Below are positions 7,797-14,159 of a DNA stretch of 20,674 nucleotides, piece after piece. Position numbers and translations under genes: made by a program. Below the pieces are notes generated by a model, which saw only the letters and a list, made by a program, of their open reading frames with translations, had not been told where the DNA came from and ran no database searches. Position 1 is the stretch's first letter. Every line of letters starts with the position of its first letter. The DNA is taken from NCBI GenBank assembly GCA_029007475.1, contig JAQXHW010000114.1, positions 1-20,674 of the forward strand. The letters are read 5' to 3'. Origin of the DNA: Oscillospiraceae bacterium (GTDB lineage: Bacteria; Bacillota; Clostridia; Oscillospirales; Acutalibacteraceae).

Positions 7797-8900
7797 TTAT
7801 TTCTTAAAGGGTGCCCTAAGGCCTACATCGCAGCCGGAATCAACCTTTGCGATGTACTTCTGGATAGCGGTTGCGTCCTTTACATTGATATTTCCGTCAC
7901 CGGTGACATCTGCGCAGAGAAGTCCGTACTTATCCGTAATCTTCTCCGTTTTTGCGCTGTGCTTCTGAATTGCGGTTGCGTCCTTAACATTTATCTCTGC
8001 ATCTTGATTTGCGTCACCGTTTGTAAGAATTACTACCGTGCTGCTGTTCTCATATTCGTCAAGATTTTTGAGGGTTTTTACCTCTTTCGCTCCGTAGGTA
8101 ACTATATTTGCGGGGAGGGTATCGCTGTCAAGGAGATAGTAGAGGACAACGTAGGTCGTATCAGGGGTTAATTGCTGAACATTTCCGTCAACGTCCATTA
8201 TTCCGGAAACAGCATATTCTTCGTCAATAATATCAATTTCATCTAAGGTAAGGGTGCCTGAGGCAAAGTAGCCCAAGATTTCCTCCATTGTGGCTAAATC
8301 TACGCCTTCAACAATTTCAGCGCCATAGGTTTTTCCGTCACCCATAGGCTCAAGAGTAATTGAGCTGTCCCCGGGAATAACCTCGAAGTCTATTGTATTC
8401 TGTAAATATCCCTCGTAGCCCTTATAAATATCGGGAGTCTCGGGGGTAGAAATCCACTTTCCGCCGAAGGCGATAACATCAGCCGTGTATCCGGTTAAGT
8501 CAAGCTCAAAAAGCAGCACATAATAGTTGGAGTTTGACTTTATGGGGTTATAAACCTCGAAGCCGTCGGTGTCGTAGGTTCCGGAAAAAGCGTAATGCTC
8601 GGTTACTTCCTCGGTGAACAGCAAGCTGCAATCAAAATCTGCAAATGAAAGATCGCCTTTAGAACAGCTTTCTACGTAAAGCTCCATATCCATGCCCGCG
8701 TCTTCCTCGTAGACGCAGTAGTAGATATAATGTCCTGACTTCTCAGGAGGAGTTATTGTAATAGAATTAAAGGTTGCCTCAAGCTCAAAGTCCACGGTAT
8801 TTTTGAGCAATTCTGCCGCAGAGGTGTTTACCGCCGACAGGAGAGTTCCCGTCAGGAGTATAACCATAGCAAGACATAAGATTCTGAATTTTTTCTTCAT
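7797..8900 (-). CDS. Secreted protein with two tandem repeats and a C-terminal type I dockerin
   Basis: This 367-residue protein has a classic signal peptide: MKKKFR, then a hydrophobic core, with likely cleavage near TSA-AE at 28-29. Two related domains of ~115 residues follow (about 32-152 and 166-276). Both open with L-x-N-T-(V/I)-D-F-E and share a YAxSG...YVxLxxL pattern. The C-terminus is a dockerin with two calcium-binding repeats, DANQDAEINVKDATAIQK (296-313) and DVTGDGNINVKDATAIQK (331-348). Dockerins bind cohesins on scaffoldins or cell-surface anchors. No catalytic domain is recognisable, and I do not know the repeat domain. AAAGGAA lies upstream of the ATG. The gene starts 23 bases after the serS stop, so it is probably transcribed with serS. 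Confidence 0.87.
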   Translation of the reverse strand: MKKKFRILCLAMVILLTGTLLSAVNTSAAELLKNTVDFELEATFNSITITPPEKSGHYIYYCVYEEDAGMDMELYVESCSKGDLSFADFDCSLLFTEEVTEHYAFSGTYDTDGFEVYNPIKSNSNYYVLLFELDLTGYTADVIAFGGKWISTPETPDIYKGYEGYLQNTIDFEVIPGDSSITLEPMGDGKTYGAEIVEGVDLATMEEILGYFASGTLTLDEIDIIDEEYAVSGIMDVDGNVQQLTPDTTYVVLYYLLDSDTLPANIVTYGAKEVKTLKNLDEYENSSTVVILTNGDANQDAEINVKDATAIQKHSAKTEKITDKYGLLCADVTGDGNINVKDATAIQKYIAKVDSGCDVGLRAPFKK

Positions 8901-8923
8901 AATTATTTCCTTTCTCTTTTATT

Positions 8924-10213
8924 TTACTTTTTGGGAACGAGCTTCTCGGTACCGCCCATGTAGGGTCTTAATGCTTCGGGGATATTTACGGAGCCGTCTG
9001 CGTTTAGGTTGTTCTCAAGGAAAGCAATAAGCATACGGGGGGGAGCAACAACGGTGTTGTTGAGAGTGTGGGCAAAGTATTTGCCGTTTTCCTTAGAGCT
9101 TACGCGAATTTTCAGTCTGCGAGCCTGTGCGTCGCCTAAGTTAGAGCAAGAGCCAACCTCGAAATACTTCTGCTGGCGAGGCGACCATGCTTCAACGTCC
9201 ACGGACTTAACCTTTAAGTCAGCCAAATCTCCGGAACAGCACTCAAGGGTGCGTACGGGAATATCAAGACTTCTAAAGAGGTCAACCGTGTTCTGCCAGA
9301 GAATGTCGAACCACTTGGGGCTGTCCTCGGGCTTACAAACAACAATCATCTCCTGCTTTTCGAACTGATGAATTCTGTAAACACCGCGCTCCTCAATGCC
9401 GTGTGCGCCCTTTTCCTTTCTGAAACAGGGAGAGTAGCTTGTCAGGGTGTAGGGAAGCTCCTCCTCCTTATTTACGGTGTCGATAAACTTACCAATCATG
9501 GAATGCTCGCTTGTGCCGATAAGGTAAAGGTCCTCGCCCTCAATCTTATACATCATTGCGTCCATTTCGGCAAAGCTCATAACGCCTGTTACAACCTCTG
9601 AGCGAATCATGAAAGGCGGTACGCAGTAGGTAAAGCCCCTGTCGATCATGAAATCTCTCGCATAGGAGATAACGGCGGAGTGAAGCCTTGCGATATCGCC
9701 CATGAGGTAGTAGAAGCCGTTGCCTGCTACCTTTCTTGCGGACTCTAAGTCAATTCCGCAGAAGCGCTCCATAATTTCGGTATGATAGGGCACCTCGAAA
9801 TCGGGAGTTACAGCCTCGCCGTAACGCTTAACCTCTACGTTTTCGCTGTCGTCCTTGCCGATAGGAACGGAAGGGTCGATAATGTTGGGAATAGTCATCA
9901 TAATCTTTGTGATCTTCTCGGAAAGCTCGGCTTCCTTAGCCTCAAGCTCTTGCAGCTTTTCAGCCTGAGAGGTAACGAGAGCCTTCATCTCCTCGGCTTC
10001 CTCAAGCTTTTTCTGTCCCATCAATGCGCCGATTTTCTTGGAGTTTGCGTTTCTCTGCGCACGAAGCTCGTCTGCCTCTTTCTTTGCGGCACGGCTCTGT
10101 TTATCAAGCTCAATTACCTCGTCAACAAGGGGGAGCTTGGAGTCCTGGAACTTATTTTTGATGTTCTGTTTAACAATTTCGGGGTTTTCTCTTAAAAATT
10201 TAATATCAATCAT
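8924..10213 (-). CDS. serS: Seryl-tRNA synthetase
   Basis: This enzyme charges tRNA-Ser with serine (class II aminoacyl-tRNA synthetase, cytoplasmic). The 429 residues carry the N-terminal antiparallel coiled coil that grips the long variable arm (about 36-103), then the catalytic core. Motif 2 is FRKEKG around R265 with HQFEKQE at 282-288, and motif 3 is PPRMLIAFLEN with R393. The serine-pocket T-x-E appears as TSE (234-236). Several signatures differ from the common bacterial form: GTSEHS instead of PTAEVP, and GAHGIEERG instead of a GSAGRDTRG-like stretch. It therefore belongs to a divergent SerS branch. GAGGAG precedes the ATG. It follows parB after 59 bases. No T-box leader fits in that space, so it is not controlled like many Gram-positive serS genes. 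Confidence 0.96.
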   Translation of the reverse strand: MIDIKFLRENPEIVKQNIKNKFQDSKLPLVDEVIELDKQSRAAKKEADELRAQRNANSKKIGALMGQKKLEEAEEMKALVTSQAEKLQELEAKEAELSEKITKIMMTIPNIIDPSVPIGKDDSENVEVKRYGEAVTPDFEVPYHTEIMERFCGIDLESARKVAGNGFYYLMGDIARLHSAVISYARDFMIDRGFTYCVPPFMIRSEVVTGVMSFAEMDAMMYKIEGEDLYLIGTSEHSMIGKFIDTVNKEEELPYTLTSYSPCFRKEKGAHGIEERGVYRIHQFEKQEMIVVCKPEDSPKWFDILWQNTVDLFRSLDIPVRTLECCSGDLADLKVKSVDVEAWSPRQQKYFEVGSCSNLGDAQARRLKIRVSSKENGKYFAHTLNNTVVAPPRMLIAFLENNLNADGSVNIPEALRPYMGGTEKLVPKK

Positions 10214-10231
10214 GATTTTTCTCCTCTATGT

Positions 10232-10271
10232 AAAAATTCCTGCTAAGAGCGGATTTGCTCGCAAGCATAGG
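10232..10271 (-). terminator. Weak hairpin between parB and serS (possible attenuator)
   Basis: On the - strand an interrupted stem, with TGCT/AGCA and GAGC/GCTC around AAATCC, is followed by AATTTTT. It starts right after the parB stop and could lower read-through into serS. The internal mismatches make it uncertain. Confidence 0.3.
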
Positions 10272-10272
10272 A

Positions 10273-11133
10273 TTATTTTTCTTCCAATTTATTGGCGATA
10301 TCCATAAGCTCGCCTATGCTGTAAAACTCAAGAGTCAAAAGTCCGGCCTCGCCTTTTCCCTTGGAAACGGTGACCTTTCTGCCTAAATGCTCCGTCAGCG
10401 CCATTTCAACTTCCCTGTAAATAACAGGCTTTGAGGTGCTTCGGGCTTCCGTGGGGGGAGTGCGCTTTTCTTTCTTAGGCTTTAGGAGTTTTTCGGTTTC
10501 TCTTACGGATAAGCTCCTGTCAACAATCTCGTTTGCCAGCTTAATTATCTGCTGAGGGTCCTCTATGGCTGAAAGCGCTCTTGCGTGACCTGCCGAAAGC
10601 TTTGAGTCCGAGACCATAGCCTGTACTTCCTCGGGCAGCTTCAGAAGTCTCAGGGCGTTTGCGATTGCAGGCCGGGATTTTCCCATAGCGTTTGCAATAT
10701 CCTCCTGAGTCATATCGTAATTCTGCTGAAGTGTGAGGTAGCCTTTTGCTTCTTCAATAGGGCTTAGGTCCTCTCTCTGTAGGTTTTCGATAAGGGCAAG
10801 CTCCATGGTTTTGTGGTCTGAAAGCTCCCTGATAACTGCGGGGATTTCCGTGAGACCTGCCATACGGGAAGCCCTGAAACGTCTTTCGCCGGCTACTATC
10901 TGATAGCCGCCGCCCAAAAGAGGTCTTACCAGAATTGGCTGCAAAACTCCGTTTTCTTTAATGCTTTCCGACAGCGCAGAGAGCGCCTCTGCGTCAAATT
11001 CTGTTCTGGGCTGAGAACGGTTTGGCTCGATATCCTCCAGCTTTAAGAGGACTGTGTTCTCCCCCGCTTCGCTTACATTCTCTCTGAAAATTGCGTCAAG
11101 GCCTTTTCCAAGGCCGCCGGGTTTCTTTGCCAT
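10273..11133 (-). CDS. parB: Chromosome partitioning protein ParB (Spo0J)
   Basis: ParB is a CTP-dependent clamp that loads at parS sites, spreads on DNA, recruits SMC condensin and is moved by ParA. The 286 residues start with GLGKGLDAIF (8-16), the ParA-contacting N-terminus. The CTP-binding boxes are GERRFR (82-87) and ENLQRED (116-122). The helix-turn-helix spans TQEDIANAMGKSRPAIAN (142-159). Specificity positions read R154 and G182 (SAGHAR), the parS-binding type. The ATG shares one base with the parA stop (TAATG), and AAGGAG lies within the end of parA, so the two are translationally coupled. Two perfect parS sites are within 3.5 kb. Confidence 0.96.
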   Translation of the reverse strand: MAKKPGGLGKGLDAIFRENVSEAGENTVLLKLEDIEPNRSQPRTEFDAEALSALSESIKENGVLQPILVRPLLGGGYQIVAGERRFRASRMAGLTEIPAVIRELSDHKTMELALIENLQREDLSPIEEAKGYLTLQQNYDMTQEDIANAMGKSRPAIANALRLLKLPEEVQAMVSDSKLSAGHARALSAIEDPQQIIKLANEIVDRSLSVRETEKLLKPKKEKRTPPTEARSTSKPVIYREVEMALTEHLGRKVTVSKGKGEAGLLTLEFYSIGELMDIANKLEEK

Positions 11134-11900
11134 TAGCCTCTCTCCTTTTTAAGTATTTCTTTTGCCAGGTCCATGTATGCCTTTGAGCCCTTGCAGGATG
11201 CGTCATAGTAGATTACAGGCTGGCCGTAGCTGGGTGCTTCGGAAATTCTCACACCTCTCGGTATCGGGGTTGAGTAAACCCGTCGGGGGAAGTATTTTTT
11301 AACCTCGTTTACTACTTGCTGAGTCAGGTTAAGTCTGCCGTCGTACATTGTGAGGATAACTCCCTCAACATCCAGGTGAGGATTATACATTCTCTTGACC
11401 CTGCGAACTGTGTTCATAAGCTGTGAAAGTCCCTCGAGAGCATAGTACTCGCACTGAATGGGAATCAGCACCGTGTCAGATGCGTTTAGGGAATTGGTGG
11501 TAATAAGTCCCAAAGACGGAGGACAGTCAATGAAAATGTAGTCGAAATCTGCTTTTATGGGGAGAAGTGCGGCTTTAATGAGAGCCTCTCGCTTATCCCT
11601 GTCTACAATTTCAAGCTCAGCCGCGGCTAAGTCAAGACTTGAGGGGATTACAGCAAGGTTTTGAAATTCCGTCTGAACAATCGCCCCTGAAGCCTTTTCG
11701 TCATTTACTAAAATATCGTAGGTCGTTACCTTTGCACTTCGGCGGTCAACCCCGACTCCCGAGGTGGCGTTTCCCTGAGGGTCAACGTCAACAAGGAGGG
11801 TTTTTTTACCCAAAGCGCCGAAAGCCGCCGCCAGATTTACGGCGCTTGTGGTTTTTCCTACGCCGCCTTTCTGGTTGGAAACAGCAATAATCTTTGCCAA
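11133..11900 (-). CDS. parA: Chromosome partitioning ATPase ParA (Soj)
   Basis: ParA/Soj is a deviant Walker ATPase that binds DNA non-specifically as an ATP dimer. It positions ParB-origin complexes and, in Bacillus, tunes DnaA. The 255-residue product has the deviant P-loop KGGVGKTT (11-18), the Walker A' DVDPQGNAT (38-46) and Walker B FIDCPPSLG. The chosen start is TTG at 11900: AAAGGTGA lies five bases before it, and the result, MAKIIAVSNQKGGVGKTT, is the standard Soj N-terminus. The longer frame would add 16 unconserved residues. It is the first gene of parA-parB and probably of the run into serS. A TATGATAGAAT stretch near 11940 may hold its -10, but no clear -35 is seen. Confidence 0.96.
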   Translation of the reverse strand: MAKIIAVSNQKGGVGKTTSAVNLAAAFGALGKKTLLVDVDPQGNATSGVGVDRRSAKVTTYDILVNDEKASGAIVQTEFQNLAVIPSSLDLAAAELEIVDRDKREALIKAALLPIKADFDYIFIDCPPSLGLITTNSLNASDTVLIPIQCEYYALEGLSQLMNTVRRVKRMYNPHLDVEGVILTMYDGRLNLTQQVVNEVKKYFPRRVYSTPIPRGVRISEAPSYGQPVIYYDASCKGSKAYMDLAKEILKKERG

Positions 11901-12028
11901 ATCTATCACCTTTTTAGAAAAAATAAACTCTAAGCCTAATTCTATCATATATAAGGTGAAAATAAAAGAGTTTTGAGTTATTTTGGGAGATTTTTTTGTA
12001 ATGAAGGAGGAAAACGGGACTTTGCTAA

Positions 12029-12044
12029 TGTTTCACGTGAAACA
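12029..12044. promoter_or_regulatory. parS site 1 (perfect)
   Basis: TGTTTCACGTGAAACA, the exact 16-bp palindromic parS consensus for ParB loading. It lies in the parA-noc intergenic region about 130 bases upstream of the parA start. Confidence 0.97.
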
Positions 12045-12074
12045 AAGACCTTTCACCGTAAGCGGCTAAACGCC

Positions 12075-12105
12075 AAAAGGCACACAGAAAAACTGTGTGC
12101 CTTTT
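12075..12105. terminator. Perfect 13-bp hairpin, probable terminator of noc
   Basis: AAAAGGCACACAG and its complement enclose a five-base loop. On the - strand it ends in CCTTTT and would close the noc transcript before parS and parA. The T run is short (four) and the distance from the noc stop is ~165 bases, so it is likely but not certain. Confidence 0.7.
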
Positions 12106-12271
12106 GACAAGGGGTTCAGATAAGGAAATGGGTATGAGTGGACGGGTGCAAGGCACCCTAAGGGGAAAGCGTTTTTTCTCTCGGTGAGAGTAAGAAATTT
12201 CTATGCCGGGCGTGGCGAAATCTTTTCAATATCTCGTGAGACTTCACCTTAAGCAAAGAAGTATCATCGTT

Positions 12272-13099
12272 CTATGCAGAGCGGTTTTTGCTCTTTATGG
12301 CGGCAGCCTTCGGGATTTTAACCCGGTACTCTATAAATTCGTCGGTTTCATGCTTTTCGCTTTCGGCATTTATTCCCGAAAGCCGCATGGTATCAACGGC
12401 TTTTGTTATTGTGTTTACGAAAATTCTGACGTCCTTTATGACGTAGCGGCTCTCTCGGTGAGGCTTTTTGAGCAGTTCTTCCTCGTAGAGCAACTTCGCT
12501 ACCTCATTTTCGGTGTCTTTTGCCGAGAGTCCTTCTGCCACGATTTTGCTGAGAATTTCCCGCCTTGTGCGTGGGTCCTCAATTCTCAAAAGTGCTCTTG
12601 CATGTCTTTCGGAAAGTCCTGCGCCTAATATCCAGTCCTGCTCCTCGAAGCTGAGCTTCAGAAGCCTCAGCTTATTTGATAGGGTTGACTGCTTTTTTCC
12701 GAGCTTTGCGGCGGCTTCCTCCTGAGTTATATTGTACTTTCTGATGAGCCGTTCTATGCCTCGGGCTTCCTCGAACATATTAAGGTCTGCTCGCTGCAAA
12801 TTTTCAAGGAGAGCGAACACCGCCGATTCCTTGTCGGTACATTTTATAAGCACACAGGGGACCTTTGTGAGTCCTGCCAAGGCGGCGGCGCGAAGCCGTC
12901 TTTCTCCTGCCACAAGCTCGTACTCCGAAGCACTAATTCTGCGAACTGTTAAAGGCTGCAGGATTCCGCTGGTGGCAATAGATTGAGAGAGCATTCTAAG
13001 CTCGTCCTCGTCGAAGGTTTTTCGCGGCTGAGTGCGATTAGGGCGAATTTGAATTGTTGGTATTTGTAAGACCTTGTTTTCGTCTTTTTCCCTAAACAC
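12272..13099 (-). CDS. noc: Nucleoid occlusion protein Noc (ParB family)
   Basis: Noc is a ParB paralogue that binds Noc-binding sites, spreads with CTP and, in Bacillus, blocks division over the nucleoid by tethering DNA to the membrane. The 275 residues have the CTP boxes GERRLR (65-70) and ENLQRAD (99-105). The helix-turn-helix is TQEEAAAKLGKKQSTLSNKLRLLKL (125-149). Residues Q137, K143, K148 and R165 match the four residues that define Noc rather than ParB binding. The start is set at GTG 13099, with AGGAG nine bases upstream. A nearer TTG touches the binding site, and the long frame to 13216 lacks any ribosome site. With this start, the N-terminal membrane-targeting helix known in Bacillus Noc appears missing. 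Its own promoter must lie in 13100-13290; only an extended -10 (TGGTATCAT) is visible. Confidence 0.9.
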   Translation of the reverse strand: MFREKDENKVLQIPTIQIRPNRTQPRKTFDEDELRMLSQSIATSGILQPLTVRRISASEYELVAGERRLRAAALAGLTKVPCVLIKCTDKESAVFALLENLQRADLNMFEEARGIERLIRKYNITQEEAAAKLGKKQSTLSNKLRLLKLSFEEQDWILGAGLSERHARALLRIEDPRTRREILSKIVAEGLSAKDTENEVAKLLYEEELLKKPHRESRYVIKDVRIFVNTITKAVDTMRLSGINAESEKHETDEFIEYRVKIPKAAAIKSKNRSA

Positions 13100-13291
13100 C
13101 GTATTCAACTCCTGTCCCTTTGCTGTGGCTATATGATACCACGGACAAAGGGGTGAGATTTGTCGCAGTTTGAGCGATATTTTTAGGAGTTTTCGGGAAT
13201 TTTTCGAGGATATCAATAATTTTTCTCGTACCCTGTCGTAATTTAATACTGAAATCCCAGAGCTAAAGTCTTTGCAGAGTAAAAATTTCGG

Positions 13292-13321
13292 AAAAAAAGC
13301 CCCGACGGAGAAGTCGGAGCT
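13292..13321 (-). terminator. Terminator of the mnmE-mnmG-rsmG run
   Basis: On the - strand, AGCTCCGAC pairs with GTCGGGGCT (13298-13306 with 13313-13321, one G-T pair) around a six-base loop. A run of seven T follows. It begins five bases past the rsmG stop and separates this run from noc. Confidence 0.9.
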
Positions 13322-13326
13322 GTTTT

Positions 13327-14037
13327 CTACAAGGGTTTATTTTTAATCTGAGAATTATGTCGGGGATATTTCGCAGGAGTTTTTGAGATTTTCTCCGTAA
13401 CAATCAGCGAACGTGAGCTTTCATCAGAGAGAGAATACTCAATTACCTCTTTCACTTTTCCGCCTAAGAGGGAAATTCCCTTAGAGGACTCCGAGAGCTC
13501 CTCTGCGGCCTTAGGGCCTTTCATGGCCACGAAAAGTCCCCCAACCTTAGTATACGGCAGGCAGTATTCGCAGAGCACGCTCTGCCGCGCAACAGCCCGA
13601 GAGGTTACGAAATCAAACTTTTCTCTGTACTTTCGGTTGTTTGCGCCCTCCTCGGCGCGACAGTGCAGAATTTCTGCGGTAAGCCCGATTTTAGCAAGTA
13701 CGTCGGCAAGAAACAGAAGTCTTTTATTAAGCCCGTCCAAGAGGGTGAGCCTGATATCCGGTCTGGCAATTAAAAGAGGTATTCCCGGAAAACCTGCCCC
13801 TGTGCCTACGTCAATAACCTTTGCGTTTTCTTTGATACCGACCTTTGAAAGCAGACAAAGGCTATCGGCAAAATGCTTCACTATAACCTCGCTTTCCTCG
13901 GTAATGGCGGTTAAGTTCATCTTTTCGTTGTATTCAATCAGCATACCGTAGTAGGTCTTGAAATTCTCAAGGGCTTTCGTTGAAAGCTCAACTCCTACTG
14001 ACTTTGCTTCGTTATAGAGTTTTTCACTAAAGGTCAT
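13327..14037 (-). CDS. rsmG: 16S rRNA (guanine527-N7)-methyltransferase RsmG (GidB)
   Basis: RsmG methylates N7 of G527 in the 530 loop of 16S rRNA using S-adenosylmethionine; its loss gives low-level streptomycin resistance. The product of 236 residues contains the SAM-binding loop DVGTGAGFPGIPL (76-88), the family motif EYNEKMNLTAIT (35-46) and the SRAVA segment of the active site. The ATG at 14037 matches where the family starts. It has only a weak ribosome site (GTGA, four bases away). An in-frame ATG at 14085 would add 16 residues with no better site. It follows mnmG after 122 bases and ends on a strong terminator. The tail is basic and ends in KNKPL. Confidence 0.93.
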   Translation of the reverse strand: MTFSEKLYNEAKSVGVELSTKALENFKTYYGMLIEYNEKMNLTAITEESEVIVKHFADSLCLLSKVGIKENAKVIDVGTGAGFPGIPLLIARPDIRLTLLDGLNKRLLFLADVLAKIGLTAEILHCRAEEGANNRKYREKFDFVTSRAVARQSVLCEYCLPYTKVGGLFVAMKGPKAAEELSESSKGISLLGGKVKEVIEYSLSDESSRSLIVTEKISKTPAKYPRHNSQIKNKPL

Positions 14038-14159
14038 TTTATCACGGCTTTCTGTAAAGGAGTGAATATTCTCAAAAATAAGCATATCTGTGCGCGGCTA
14101 TATTATCGGCAGAAATTATCCGCACAGCTATCACAGCTCAAATTTCGTCCGCCGGCAAG

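Larger units (their letters stand above)
11901..12271. other. parA-noc intergenic region with parS and hairpins
   Basis: This 371-base gap has no convincing gene. It holds the upstream region of parA (AT-rich, 11901-12000), a perfect parS (12029-12044) and a perfect 13-bp hairpin (12075-12105). A small GC hairpin follows, GGGTGC-AAG-GCACCC (12144-12158), and the last ~110 bases before the noc stop have no clear signal. It may serve mainly as the centromere-like loading site for ParB. Confidence 0.6.

Noticed and set aside
10214..10272. Possible T-box leader before serS
   Set aside because: The gap from parB is only 59 bases, too short for a T-box, and no T-box sequence is present.
12203..12628. 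A 141-codon + strand frame across the noc 3' end
   Set aside because: It is antisense to noc, and no family features or ribosome site are seen.
13781..13792. ATTCCCGGAAAA resembling a Noc-binding site
   Set aside because: It is not the full ATTTCCCGGGAAAT palindrome and is explained by codons of the conserved GFPGIP motif in RsmG.
14116..14127. TTATCCGCACA resembling a DnaA box
   Set aside because: It has two extra bases inside the 9-mer consensus TTATCCACA and stands alone far from dnaA.
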